The notes under the pieces: generated by a model
Told to the model about the DNA's origin: nothing
The model's database searches: none
What the model saw: only the letters and a program-made list of their open reading frames with translations
Part shown: one piece after another, positions 51,325-64,000 of the stretch
Numbering within the stretch: the first letter of the stretch is position 1
Layout of the letters: each line of letters starts with the position of its first letter
Source of the DNA: Chrysomallon squamiferum
Taxonomy: Eukaryota > Mollusca > Gastropoda > Neomphalida > Peltospiridae
Assembly: GCA_012295275.1 (NCBI GenBank)
Contig: CM022671.1
Coordinates: 8,603,386 to 8,667,385, forward strand
Direction: 5' to 3'
Length of the DNA stretch: 64,000 nucleotides
Made by a program: the position numbers and the translations under genes

Positions 51325-53160
51325 GTAAGTTTTTAATTTTAATATTTTTTTCGTTGGCACCTGTTGGTTTATTTATGCACAAAGAACATTTAAAATGCAT
51401 TAAAAGTAAATAGTTTTGAAAAAGTATGCACTCTGTAAGAATGTTCTAAATTTTTAATTTTAGCCTATTCTTTTAAATTATGAATTTATTATTATTATTT
51501 GAAATACGTTAAGTAAGATGAAAGATGTACATTTTTTATTTGTCTATTACGTTTTTAAACGTTTTTTTGTTTGTTTGTTTGTTTGTTGTTTTTTTTTTTT
51601 TTTTTTTTTTTTTTGTTCACTTCGAAAGCTACTGATGCATTTGACAAAATATCATGTAAAAGAGATTATATCGATATGTCGGCATGTTATGTTTTCTCAT
51701 CAGCATTCAAATTTTGCTAAAGATTCGTAATGAACGCAGTAGTGTCCTTGCTATCAAAATTTACTCCTGCAGATATGGTATCAGTAATTTAGAGCCTCAA
51801 AAAAAAAAAAAAAAAAAAAAAAAAGAAGATTATATTTTAAAAAGAATCATATTAATGATTTTCATAAAAATTACGATTAAAATTAAAAAATTATTAATAA
51901 TTATATAGCGTAAAAGTGCTTTGCTGAATATTTTCTTGAATGAACCCAAATGTTTAATAGCAAAATACGAATATTTCATTCAAACAATATTGTGAAATAT
52001 ATATGCAGATACTGGACTTCGCCATTTACGTATGTTTAATCAAACACAAATAATGAATAATGCAATACATCACGTATTTATTTTCGATCATTTAAAAAAG
52101 AAAACAAAAACATCATCGGCTTATTTTATTTATTTATTTATTTATTTACTTATCGCTTCTTATAAACATATTAACCTTGAACATTAATAACTATGTCATA
52201 AATATGCAAATGAACTTCTTATCCTCAGCTGACCTATATTTGTTAAAACAAAGAATCTTAGATGACCTATTTCTCCAAATTACAGACAGCAGATAACTTA
52301 TTTTTATTACGGTTGGAATTATCCCTTTTATTTCTTCACTGAGGTGCATCAAAACATAACTGAGGAGTTTAGAAAGGAAATATTAAATTTAATTTCCGTT
52401 GACAGCCGAGCAAGTATTTTAGCGACGTTGTAATTGGATAATAAATATAAACGTGGAAATAATCACGCCATTTGCTGGAAAATAACCGTAAAACGTTAAG
52501 CCTATTATGTATCGGCGCTAATAAACGATACGTGCTATTTTTGAAATGGAGATTTTAATGGTCATGGATTTTTCTATCTCTTAATCCCTTGTTTTTCCTG
52601 ACCTGTGTGGTAATGTGTCGAAACAAGCATGTTACTTAGAACCAGATTTAACGCAGAGTTTCAATGCTGAACATGAATTAATATGTTGTCATATTTAATC
52701 AGTAAAATAAATGTTATTTGATCTAAAACTGCGCGTCATCGTCGTTAATATTATTTTTATTATTTTTTTTTTTTTTTTTTTTTGAATGCTATTATTAGCA
52801 TTTTAATAAGTAGTCACGTGGTCCACAATTGCACCAGTTCATATATAATATACAGACGGATAGTAGCGTAATATGACAAAAGCGCCGATATACGACTGCA
52901 TAATTATGAATCGTATTTTTGTGGACGTTTTGTTTGTTTTGTTATTTTTGTTATTTCCCTTTTCGGGAAGAGAGTGTGTGGTTGGGGTTATTTTAAATTT
53001 TGTTTTGTTAAACAGATGTTCGGTATAAAAATACGTACCCGCCACGTGGATCTGATTCATATTTAGCATTCATGTAGGTATTCGTATCTATTCGGAAGAT
53101 ACCCGAATGAATCCGAATAAATACAATTTTTACCACGTTTTGTTATTTAATAAAAAAAAG
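51325..53160. other. Non-coding, AT-rich
   Basis: Poly-T (51590-51614), poly-A (51799-51824), TTTA (52124-52150) and poly-T (52763-52783). No supportable feature otherwise. Confidence 0.5.
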
Positions 53161-53890
53161 TAATGGTGCCTTGACTTATGAGTTTAATTCGTTCCGTGAC
53201 CGAGCTCGTAACTCAGTTTGCTCGTATATCAAATCAATTTTCCCAACTGAAATTAATTGAAATATCATTAATCTGTTCCAGTCCCCCCCAAAAAAACACC
53301 CATTTTTCTTTTTAAATTGTAACGTGTTTTTAAATTAAAATAATGAATTTATAAATGACAAATATTGTATAAAAATAAAATAAAAGATAATGTAAAGAAA
53401 TAAATTGGTTTTGTAAAGTGTTTTTATCTTGGATATCATACAAATTATTTTAACGCCTTTGACTGGAGTTTACAGCCTTTATCGACTCCTTCTGCTTCAG
53501 TATGGTACATATCGTAGAAGTAAGCTCACGCTGCCCAGCTAAGTCGATTATACCCACACCTCATTCATGTTTTTTTGTGATTTCATGCTTTAATTCAATG
53601 GACATCATCCGCTTCTTTTTCTCAGCAGTCACTTTCTTAGGATCCATGGTCTGAAAAAAGAAATTTGGCAAAATACTGCACAAAAGCGCGAATACAACAC
53701 ACAGAGATGCTCCCGCGGCAAGGCAATCACGTGAAGAAAACGACTGAGACATGGGATGCTGGGCGGATGTTGTATTGTTCGTTGCGCCAACTAGCGGCGG
53801 CGTATCTGAAGCTCGCTCGTAATTCAAAGCGGGTGCTCGTAACTCGAAAAAACTCGTAAGATGAAGCATTCGTAAGTCGAGGTACCACTG
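53161..53890 (-). mobile_element. Tigger/pogo-type DNA transposon, internally deleted
   Basis: Inverted ends: GGTGCCTTGACTTATGAG at 53165-53182, against the reverse complement of the right end, GGTACCTCGACTTACGAA. Minus-strand ATG at 53647 begins a basic N-terminus (MDPKKVTAEKKKRMMSIELK). After an in-frame TGA the frame continues IIDLAG…TSTICTILKQKESIKAV (to about 53455). This matches the CENP-B/psq-type helix-turn-helix of Tigger transposases. The DDE catalytic domain is absent. The element is 730 bp, far shorter than an autonomous one. Inactive. Confidence 0.82.
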
Positions 53891-55574
53891 TAAATATAAT
53901 TATTATTTAGTAAAGCACTTTAAATTATAGTGTAGTATAGGATAACGATTTTAATACTCAGTTGAAATAGAAATATCGTTTGATCGCTTGTATTATTTCA
54001 CCTTCCAAAAACAATAGGGACAATTATTATTATTCTCATCATCATCCTCGTGTAGTAATAGTAGTTGTAGTAGTAGTAGTAGTAGTAGCAGCAGCAGCAG
54101 CAGAAGCAGCAGCAGTAAATTAAGTAAGTAAATAAACAATAGCATAAATAAATAGAAAAAAAATAAAAAAAAAAAAAAAAAAACTCATGAAAAAACAATT
54201 TAAATATATATTACTGGATCAACTGTTGTGTACACGTCTCAAGTAGGAGTAACTCGTCCGTCTTTCGTCTAGCGACAGCTTTAACGTGTTATTTTCCCTC
54301 TTCTTTTGTGAGGTAATTTCAGTACATGAAACAGTAACCCGGAAATTTCGAGTGCCTGGCAAAAACATCTTCCGTTTCAGAAAGAAACGTTCAGTATTTC
54401 CTGTTATAATTTATATTTGTCCACGTCTGCTGTAAAGCCTGAGGCCCGAAATACTCTCCAAGATAGGGCAGATAATATATCAACATTAATATACAAAATA
54501 TATAGGTTTTTTGTTGTTGTTGTTGTTGTTTGTTTGTTTGTGTGCGTTTTTAAATATATGATCTGATGTCAATTTTTGATCTTTTATTTATCAAAAATGT
54601 ATATATTTATGTGTAAATGTATATATGTATGATGTAATTGTACGTGTCTGTGTGTTTGTGTGTGTGGGTGTGTGTGGGTGTGTATGTGGGTGTGGGTGAG
54701 TGCAACACACATGTAAGGAAAGCTTGTTTATTTTATCATAGAGGCAATAAATAAATAATAAGCACAAACGTCGGAGTTACGTCTTAATTAACATCTGCCT
54801 GCTGTGTTGTTTCAAAATACTATTGAATTTGTCTTACCTAATCATGTTCTTTGTCGGTTCTTCGTTAAACACAATGATGACAAAAATGTAGTGCTTGCAA
54901 AGTAATTAAACAAAATATGCTGGTTGTAGTAATGGCGACTACAGCTAGGCAGTAGTGGTGATAATGGGTAGTAGTCGCAATAATCATAGTGGTGGTAAAA
55001 ATAGAAGTAGCATTTGTTGTTGTAACAGTAATGGTAATTTATTTAGCTAATGTCAGTAGTAATAAGTAATATTAGTAGCAGCATATGTTTGAATAGTAGT
55101 AGTAGGGATAGTAGTAGTAGTAACTTTATTAATAATGTTAGTAGAAGTAGTAATGATGGAGGCGGAGAAGGTAGTAGCTGTAGTAGTTGTGGTAGTGGTA
55201 GCAGCATAAAACATAACAAAAGTAAAATCCCTCTAAATAAATAACTGAATCACTTTCCACAGATTCACCCCATTTGCCTGGCTAACGTTATCAGTTCTAG
55301 TGGACATTAAATAATTTATTACCCATGGCTAGGCGTGTTTGAATTTGCTTTATCTTTACACAGTCCCTTATGCCAAAATACTAAAGTTTACATAAGCTCA
55401 GTTTTAGTATTATCTTTATCCCAAAACGAAGAAAACATTTAAAATAACCTATTTCACAAAGTTTAAAATATCAAGGATAACATGTATTAAAAGATTCGTT
55501 AACTATAATTTCCTGGATAGAACTTTTTGTTTGCAACGTTTGTGATCTGAGTGAGGTCAAACCTCGTCGTCAAA
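53891..55574. other. Non-coding with GTA/GCA trinucleotide tracts
   Basis: GTA then GCA repeats (54055-54110) and poly-A (54163-54183). GT-rich sequence lies at 54640-54700, and an imperfect GTA mosaic at 54925-55205 creates the Ser-rich frame 55050-55244. The region 54230-54480 is repeat-free but shows no exon. Confidence 0.5.
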
Positions 55575-55602
55575 ATGAAGTTGTGGTGGTGTTGTTCTCA
55601 AG
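55575..55602 (+). CDS. Possible very short first exon (1d) for the SLC26 gene
   Basis: ATG at 55575 with a favourable context (GTCAAAATGA) opens nine codons (MKLWWCCSQ) plus one base, then a donor (CAAG|GTCAGT) at 55603. It ends in phase 1 and would continue into the SLC26 exon 3.6 kb downstream with junction codon GAT. Two adjacent cysteines near the start could be lipid-modified; that is speculation. Confidence 0.25.
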
Positions 55603-58600
55603 GTCAGTTAAAATTATTAGTGAAATAGTACTTCATATTCACTGTATTCTGCAATCCAGTAAAAAATTAAAAAACGAAAGGTATCAGTTCAAAGATCTCT
55701 GTTATACGATTTGATTTAATGTCCATTATAAGATGATTTTTCTGTTTTGCTTTTAAATGTTTCAACATTTAACCTCCATTTTCAAAACTATTATTCTCAA
55801 AACTTTACATTAATTTTAAAACTGTAGTTCATATTATTTCTAAATGACAAGATAATAACTTAAACCTTGTTTCAGTTGTATTTGTGTATTTCAGAGATAA
55901 TTGCTTTAACTTGCGGTCAACAATGGTAGTTTCGTAATTCCATATATGTGAAAGTCCTCAAAAAGTATAATTCAGCCTTTAGAACTGAATGTATAATACT
56001 GAATATGTTTATTAACACAAAATATTAAATTAACTCAACCAGTGCGCATCAAAAATTTACGTTAAAAAATCAGTAACAATATTTTTTCTTTCGTTCTTTT
56101 TCATTTTCTTTTCTTTTTTTATAATAATAAAAATAAAAATAAAATCGTATTACAATTTTAGAATTAATAACAGAACTGCTGAGGCAAACATTTTATATAT
56201 TCGCATATTTTGCTGATCAGTCCATTTAAGTATGTTTGCAAATTACATGGATCAACAGGAACGATAACTCGTAACGGCACAAATTACGTCACGGTAAAAA
56301 GCCTCAAGAAATTTTGTCGATTTAATAGGTATAAACGACCCCTAAATGTTCTTTTCTGCTTAGTTCTGACAGGGGGAACATTGACAACTACAAAAGTTAA
56401 TACACAATACAAAAGTTTATTATGCACGCATTTACACAAAAATAATCAAATACACAAAGGTTTGATTAAGTTGAAAAAAGTAGTTAGAAAAGGCGGGTGA
56501 CATCATGGTTTGGTAATATGAACAACCATCCTTACCTTTATCAGTGTAAATCATAAAAGGTTCTGAAAAATTGACGCAAAATAATTTAATTTGGAAGTTT
56601 AAACATTTCCGTGAGCTCACGGAAACGTCCGATCGAAATCCAAGATGGCAGAGTCGAATGCCGATTAGTGTTTACAAACTTTTAAATACATATTCCTTCA
56701 TAATGCAATTAATTCTACATGGATTATTAAAAGTAATTTGGGGAAATATGTCATTTAATCAATGCCTCGTATACACATGTCTATTAATGAGTAGGAATTG
56801 CTGCAAAGATCGAAACCTTTGGTTGTTCTTTTCGTAACTTTGACGTCATACCATCTCGTACACGTTTCGTATATATTTTATTCACTTATTATTACGACGA
56901 CGCCAGCCAAAGCATTAGAGGTCGTATGTACATGTAACAAGCAAACTAATCTCGTATTATTTGAATGATTGCTTTGATACATTCATAACTCTTGAATCAG
57001 TTTTACAACAGAAAAAAAAAAAAAAAAAAAAAATTAAAGGTCCATCAACCGGTCTTATAAACACTTTTTTTTTTAATTTAAAATTAAATTTTCACTTTTT
57101 TCGTTAAAATAAAAAGCTTTCAACTGCTAAAACATGTACAATTATGTATACAAACAATTAGTTTCATACTTTATTTAAAAACAAATCATTTGTCCATGCT
57201 ACTGTAATGACATCATAACCAGCCTGCTGATTGTAACTAAAAATAGCAAAATAAATATATAATATTAAAAAATTTGTAGTGAAACAGTTATACATAAATA
57301 TTGTTAAGACAGGTTTAAAAGCAAGAAATATATAACAATAACTGTTATTAAAAGTGTGTGACCCATTTTACACTACTTGATGACGTCATTGTCATCGTAC
57401 CAGCCATTAGGTCACATATTTTATCAGTTAGTTCCGAAATACATTTGGTATGAATATTATTAGTCTTTGTTGAGTTCACAAATGTTTTAGAATACTCTGG
57501 ACATTTTATCTTTTTAATGCAATTTTTGTTAATATTATTATTATAATGAAGCTTGTTTTTCTTTCTAAATGAGGTCACTAGACACTAAAATTCGAGACCG
57601 CAATAGTTTACAAGCTTCTAAATAAGGAAATATAATATTTATGCTAAAGAAGATTAACAACAACAATAACAATCACTAGTAGAATTAGTAACTATAAAAA
57701 ATATCGATCTTAACATTCGGAGTCCTCAGTTTATTGGGAAATACGAAATAAAATGACGGAAGGTTGCGAACTGTTCCGAACGCAGTCTCATTTTCGATCA
57801 TACGTAACACAAATGAAAGAATTCCCCCAAATAATTTATTTTAAAATAATTATATATAGAAACTGGAACTTCCACTTTAAAACCCAGATTTGTAATTATT
57901 AAACTAAGTTCCCTTCATAGAAAATAAAATGTCCAATGGTTATTATTTACAACAGTGTAGAAAATAAATCAAAACAGGTAAACAAATTGACTTCGTAATT
58001 CTTCGACTAATATGTAAACAAAAGATTCAGTCACACGTGACATGGGGAGGTAATTCCGGAACGGTGACATTGACATTTCAGCTGATAGTTACGGATGAGA
58101 AGTAAAGAGCACGTATGAAGATGGTTTACTGAATACTTAACGAATTTGTTGTCAATGGAAACTTTCTGACCGAATGTGTAAGTTTGTTGATTTAGCTAAA
58201 AATAGATCCGAATGCCATTTTCTTATGAACTACGGTCTCTATCGCTTTTGAACTTGGCAGCAAAACCACAAAACGCGGCCTTATTCCTGACTATGAAAGC
58301 TATGCGCTGTTTAACCTGCATGCTGTCAGTCCATGTGTTCTCACTTCGAAATGGCAGATATAAAAGGATAAAAATAATTACGGCTTATTAATATGTATTT
58401 TTTCCGTTATTGTCTTTCTTTTTTGATACCGATTCGTGGGTGGCATGTGACGTAAAGTAATATATACGAAGTTTAATAATATTCAAAATGAAGAAATTGG
58501 CAGTGTCTTATTCCTTTAATAGTTCAAAATACTGTACCTATACAGTCGGTAAGCTAATTACTAATTAGCAGACTAAATATTTTCTTGATAATTTTTTTAA

Positions 58601-59177
58601 TCTTGTGTAATGAACTAATTTATACAGTGAGAACAAATGGCATGGCATTTAACTTATGGATTTTGACATTTAATTTCCTGATTCCTGGTGATACATAAAA
58701 TGAAAGATGCAGTTTGAACAGAAAGAATACACATTTTACATAACAGTATGATTTTTGAAGTCAAAAATATTTGTATTAATATTTAATTTAATTTTTATTT
58801 AATAGTTTGGTAACATTACCATGAACTCTTTTTAACAGTGAAAAGGCAAACAAATGAGCTGTGTGGAGTGAAACAGAAAAGATTTATATTTACTTATATT
58901 TCAGATTTTTCTAGGTTCATGAAGCAGTTTAGTTTATTTTTGATGACAGCAATTACATGAATGATAATGTGACAGTACAGTCATGAAAACTGATTCTAAT
59001 TTGTAATTCTGTTTTTGGGGGTTTTTTTCGGTGGCAAGCTCCTAAAGAAAGACACCAATACTGATTTCCATTTGTTGCTTTCAGACCGATAACAGAACTG
59101 AATTAATCTTGTACTGATAATCTTAGAAAGTGAACACAAATGATTAAGAGTTAATTCTGTTTTGTTTGTGGTTGCAG
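55603..59177 (+). other. Region immediately upstream of the SLC26 exon
   Basis: Relatively poor in microsatellites compared with 25-55 kb. Two perfect CRE palindromes TGACGTCA occur at 56841-56848 and 57381-57388, and an E-box CACGTG at 58033-58038. A YY1-like CAAGATGGCAG lies near 56640, followed by an ATG with only seven codons. Poly-A at 57010-57032. It could contain a promoter and non-coding 5' exons, but none can be fixed. Confidence 0.35.
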
Positions 59178-59486
59178 ATGGTGGCAGGGTCATGGAGGAA
59201 GATGGCAATGCTCTCATCCTGGATGAGCGTGTTGTTGTGGAGCGGCCCATCTACAATCAGATGGAGTTTGACCGCCTACATCCACACGAACACCGCAGGC
59301 GACAAACTCCACGCTCGTGGATAAGGAAAAAGCTGGACAAGTGCACGGTTTCTGGAAAATGTTTCGGAAACTTTTTGCTGGGAATATTCCCCTTCATAGC
59401 AGTGATGAAAAAATACAGTGTACGAAGAGATCTTCCTGCAGACATTGTATCGGGTCTTACAATTGGAATAATGCATATTCCTCAGG
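59178..59486 (+). CDS. SLC26-family anion transporter, N-terminal coding exon
   Basis: Acceptor GTGGTTGCAG then an exon entered in phase 1 and ending in phase 1 at CAGG|GTGAGT. It contains VVVERPIYNQMEF, matching the conserved (Y/V)-x-ERP-x-(Y/F) motif near the N-terminus of SLC26 proteins. A basic segment (RRRQTPRSWIRKKL) and the juxtamembrane FPFIAVMKKY…DLPADIVSGLTIGIMHIPQG follow; the last part is the D(L/I)VSG-T-G…-PQG start of transmembrane segment 1. SLC26 proteins exchange chloride, bicarbonate, sulfate or related anions at the membrane. The membrane core and the C-terminal STAS domain lie outside the window. An internal ATG at 59192 (MEEDGN) could serve as start, but the frame is open back through the acceptor, so upstream exons may add residues. 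Which SLC26 member it is cannot be told. Confidence 0.9.
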
Positions 59487-60213
59487 GTGAGTAGTTTTAC
59501 TTCAAAAACATAAGATTACAATGTCACTAGCATTTGTTATTATTAACTTGTTAACGGTTTTAATTATTCTGAAAGTGTAAGTCTTTTGACTGAACAGAAA
59601 ACAGATAAACTGTTGTTCAAATATTTTGATGATTTTTTTTTACTTTTTTGGGCTGGACACAGGGAATCTGAGGTCAATGGTTCTCTTGGCCATTTAAATA
59701 TAGAAACCTTTTTGCTAACTAAAATTCATTAAAATGTCCTGTAAGTTTACAACACATAATAAACTGCTTTTTGAAATGAATCAGATTACATCATATACAC
59801 TGTACATTCTTTTGGTGTTCATTGTTTCTATGGCTATCATATAAGGCATCAGGTTTTGAAGGTCATAGACAGATCTGAGATTGGGCAGATCTACCAATCT
59901 TTAGGGCCAGAGTCACACTTGTCTGTTCACAACCCACAATTCTTACTATATTAAGATGATTCTTTAAATCAGTGATATGTGCAAAGATGAAGACTGAACA
60001 TTTTTTTGGCACACCATCAGATACTGTTAACATCATTAGGTAGGCATTTAAATATTAATAAATAAAATAGGAATCAGATTCATTCTCCAGTACTTTGTTT
60101 CACACATAGTCTGGTTATTATGAATCCTGTCACATTATAAACATTCATACAAGTTATGATCCAAATAACCGTTTTGTTACATTTATCTCTGTTTGATACC
60201 CAGTTGCTGATAC

Positions 60214-60270
60214 ATTTTTTTTTTTTTTTTTTTTTGCTGGTGTCATTAAACATTCATTCATTCATACATT
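60214..60270 (+). mobile_element. Possible SINE tail
   Basis: Poly-T followed by GCTGGTGTCATTAAACATTC and ATTC repeats, a combination that resembles the 3' end of tRNA-derived SINEs in molluscs. No SINE body was recognised upstream. Confidence 0.3.
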
Positions 60271-62164
60271 GATCCAAATGATGTTTTTTGAAATTAGAAG
60301 TTAACATGGAATGCATAGAATATCAGAATAACAATGTTTTGATATCTAGGTTATTTTGTGAGGTTTAAACAACAAAGTAAACTGGTACTGAGCAAACCTG
60401 ATACTGAGCCTTATAATACAATACCTAAATGTAGTCAATTTTTCTTTTCATGCTTCCCTTAAACTTAAAGCTCTATTATTTATTGTGAAACTAAACAAAG
60501 ATTAAGATTTGACTTCAGAGAAATTTTGATCACTGGCTGTTAGGATGTTTGTTAGGCTACAACTGTAATAATAAAAATATTATTAACTTTATTTCACAGA
60601 AACCAATGCATTAGTTTCTATTAATTTTTTCAAGATCATTTCCTTTTGAGTATATAGAAAATTGTATTTTATAATTAATTAAATGATTTATTATTTTTAT
60701 TTTCTACCTATTGGTTTTAATGAAGTTGTAATTTGCTCTTATTACAAAAATAGACTTAGAATTATTACTACAGATTAATAACCCCCCCCCCCGGTAACTG
60801 TTTAATCCTGTACACACATTTATCAATAGCCATGTGACATATTTTAAATTTAAATGTTTAATTGAGTATGCTGGCTCATTATATACACTGGTAGGAGATG
60901 GAAAATTCCATCCTTATGCAGTTTTTTAATTGCAGCAATTTGATGTTTGAAATAAGAAACAAACAATCATCCCACTGTTGTGCACTGAATTTATGCCCTA
61001 ATGGCATGTGAATATGTAGAAGCACTTAGGTTATCAAGTTGGTAATGAAAACATTAACAAACAGAGTCGTGATAATATTTCTGTTCACCAGACAGATGTC
61101 ACTGGGTTATTTGAAATATGCTTACGTGATAAACAGTACATATAGTTTTAATTTCATGACGTGGCAGAACAAAAGAGGGTTATTAGATCAAAGGAAGTAT
61201 AGTTCTATGAGAGGCTCTATACCCGCTTGTGATCTTTATAATGTTTCATTACAAGCAGTAAAGCAAATTTCAAAGATGTTTGAATAAAATTAATCCAAAA
61301 ATAACATTTTATAATACAAATTCATAAAAGTAGACTTTAATACAGTGTAGTAAATTATATATGCAGTGTTTCCTAATGTTGCCATTTGTTGTTAACTGTT
61401 GCATTTGAGACCCGAAATGAAATGGGTAATACACCAGTATCAAAATAATCCAACCTTTTGTACCTGGACACCTACACACTATGACTTTTTTCTTACATAC
61501 ATCATGAAAATTTTGTTACATATTAAAAATTGAATTTACTCAGATTCTTTCAAAGGTTACCTTTTAATATTAAATAATGCATTTTGAATTTGTAGCATTT
61601 TAATCTTAGGGCTTACTATCAAGTAAGTTACGTAAATCTTGGATATTTTCTTTACATGTGCAAAATGAGTTTGAAAATTCTTTAGTCAAATACTTTTAAT
61701 TTACACGCCAAAGAAATCAAATTACTGTATATGGTGAATGATAAGATTATAATTTCCACTGCACTTGAGGTTTATTTAAAGATAATTTGTTTCTTTGCAC
61801 ATTTCTTTAAACTGAAGAGATAAATGAGGAACTTTATTTCAATCTTTATGTCATGTATTATTACATCTGGGACTCATACAGAATTCAAGAGAACCAGAAA
61901 ACAATTTCACAAGACTTTGGTTCTGAGACATGTAATTCCCTCAGGCATTTAGAGGTAGAATTACATCAGAGAGAATGTAAATTATTCCTACTGGCTGTAA
62001 TTCATTGAAATGTCCTTTAAGTTTACTGAATTAATTATCTGTAAAAAGTATACTTTTGATATAACAGTTTTCTTACGGTCATGGAATTAAGGGGCAAAGT
62101 AAATGAAAATTATTTATATCTGTATTATTTACTGCATCTCAGGAAGGTGAGATGTGAACAGGGT

Positions 62165-62365
62165 TCCATCACTCCTTTCACAGTGTGACAATTTCTATAT
62201 GCATTCCTTCACTTCTGAGTGTCAGTTTCATTTCTGAGGCACATATTCAAAATGTGCTACATAACTTCTGTGTAACAGTTGCAAAATATCTCTTTACTGT
62301 GTTACTTCACTCCTTTGTAAGTTTCAAAATGTGTTGCCACTTTTCTGAGTAACAGTTTTAAAAAA
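62165..62365. repeat. Degenerate tandem repeat, unit about 45 bp
   Basis: The phrase CACTTCTGTGTAACAGTTTCAAAATGTGTT and its variants recur about four to five times (near 62170, 62208, 62262, 62310 and 62337). Intronic. Confidence 0.6.
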
Positions 62366-62582
62366 TATCTGACTTGAATGTTCTTATTTCAAAATTTGTT
62401 CCTTTAGATCTTTATTTAGACTCAGGTGTGGCTTATAAAAATTTTATTTGATTGATTATAGACAAAAAGAAATATTCCCAAGGCTATAGACTGTAATGAA
62501 TTATCTATCTCCAGTTCTATTTGTGTTTTTATTACATAGAAGAGCACTCTGCATTTAAAAATGTGGTACTATATATATAAGT

Positions 62583-62629
<47 letters not shown>
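62583..62629. repeat. (GT)n microsatellite
   Basis: About 22 GT units within the SLC26 intron. Confidence 0.97.
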
Positions 62630-62632
<3 letters not shown>

Positions 62633-64000
62633 ATCATGCTCTGACAGGAGTTAATACAAAAGAAAACAAATTTATATATTTGATTTCAGTGATCTCAGCA
62701 TGAAAATATATGCTAAATGAAAACTAAATATATATATATATATATTTAATATTTATTTATGATAAAGGATTTAGGGAAAAAATAGGTCTGCTGTTTGAAA
62801 AGTTTTGCTGTTTGTATTTTTATTGTTTTTATTCTGTAATATTATTCTGGAAAGACAAACTGTGTTTTTACAACAGTGAAGACGTTTTGTTTTCCTGTTG
62901 CTAAGATAGTTCTTAATCTTATTGAATGCAGCCTAGATCTGTCTCTTTTTTTGCATAAATTATTCAAGAACACCTGAGAGAAAAAGCTTTGTCCTAAGAT
63001 GAGGATGCATATGACAGTTACATAATGACCACTAACACAAACTGTACATTGCTAATCAATAACGAGCATTGATTTTCACTGAACGCCTTTGCATATTGAC
63101 AAACAATGAGCATTTTCCATTAGGAATCTGGTTGTTATGTCTAAACCAGCTGTACTTGCTTTACATAGTTTTGTTTTTAAGACGTGAAAGAGTAATAATC
63201 ATATGATCTTTGTTAAGTGTTGGAAATTGCACTTTATATGGAAAATAATAATAAGAAGAAATGTTTTAGTTAATGACACATTAAATATTTTTAATCTGTT
63301 CTTACATATTTGGTTAATGCCCATACCAACTGAGAGACAGGAAACATTGTTTTTCACACACACTGAGCTGCTTTTCTTTTTCTTTTTCTTCTTCTTCTTT
63401 TATTTTTAATTTTGTTTATACTTAAGCAGAAAGATATGTTTCATGTGCACCTTCCCATTGACAGAAAAAAACACACACCATGTCCATTTCATAAGTATAC
63501 AAGGGAGCACTATCTTTTGGAAATAACTGAATAGAAGAATCTGTTAAGATTAATCCTGCCATTTGTCATGCCTCATGACACTTACAATTGCCCCCTTGAA
63601 TTTTATGCAATCTTTGTTTTCTATGGCTGGCTTATGCTTAATAATTAATGCTCATAAAGATTTAATAATTATGAAAATGCCTGTAGTCAATAGGGTAGTT
63701 TCAAAGGGAGAATAAAAGCAATTTTAGCACAGCTCCAGAATTCTATTCATTGAAATATTCACCACTGTATGTTTACTGATGCAGGTTATTTTCTAGACTG
63801 TAGAAATAAGAATAATGACTTCTCAAAATTGGTATTTCTTATAATTAGAGATTTCTATCAGGCATTGATTAAACATAGGATAAATAGGATTCCTGTGGGA
63901 GGCTATGTTAGTGCTCCACAACAAGTCCACATTCTCTGAACAAAAATAAGTGCTTGTTCTACAATGAAAAACATTGTCAAATATTTTAAGATGAATTATT

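Larger units (their letters stand above)
59487..64000 (+). other. Intron of the SLC26 gene (to window end)
   Basis: No next SLC26 exon (expected to begin LA/MAYA… after PQG) was found in this 4.5 kb. It holds a SINE-tail-like motif (60214-60270), a degenerate array (62165-62365), (GT)n at 62583-62629 and an AT run (62729-62745). An 82-codon plus frame at 61039-61287 has no recognisable motif. Confidence 0.55.

Noticed and set aside
61039-61287. 82-codon plus-strand frame inside the SLC26 intron
   Set aside because: Does not match any SLC26 segment, ends in a stop without a donor, and has no other support.

Overview
The window is from an animal nuclear genome: AT-rich, intron-rich, full of microsatellites and decayed transposons, with no prokaryotic gene layout. 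A mollusc is the best guess. A stretch near 26.7 kb resembles a SINE that I recall as common in gastropods and bivalves, and the long CATA/GA/CA arrays fit a lophotrochozoan. This assignment is inference.

Three genes can be supported. (1) The window opens inside a plus-strand gene of unknown identity. Its last two coding exons (381-542, 4651-4894) join in frame and end at a TAA. (2) Facing it on the minus strand is a complete 12-exon CDC123 gene (start 14399, stop 8003). It encodes 333 residues, and every splice site and phase could be worked out. CDC123 is the ATP-grasp chaperone that assembles translation factor eIF2. (3) At the right end, exon 59178-59486 (+) encodes the N-terminal cytosolic part and the beginning of the first membrane segment of an SLC26-type anion transporter. 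The rest of that gene lies beyond the window. Two open, well-spliced ATG-containing exons upstream (29365-29515 and 37562-37751), and perhaps two very short ones (51294-51324, 55575-55602), all end in phase 1. That is the phase the SLC26 exon needs, so this transporter may have several alternative promoters and N-termini spread over 30 kb. A competing model for the first of these exons is described.

Region 15.2-24.8 kb is a transposon graveyard. It holds four copies of an unclassified repeat (called family B here), a broken MULE-type DNA transposase, and a decayed Penelope-like retroelement with a GIY-YIG endonuclease domain, flanked by ~0.4 kb direct repeats. It also holds a recent ~0.43 kb copy of the CDC123 exon-4 region. 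Other mobile elements are a 220-bp TIR element (28137-28356) and a Tigger/pogo remnant (53161-53890).

The remainder, especially 24.8-59 kb, is mostly non-coding sequence dense in di-, tri- and tetranucleotide arrays. Nearly all open frames there are low-complexity repeats read through.
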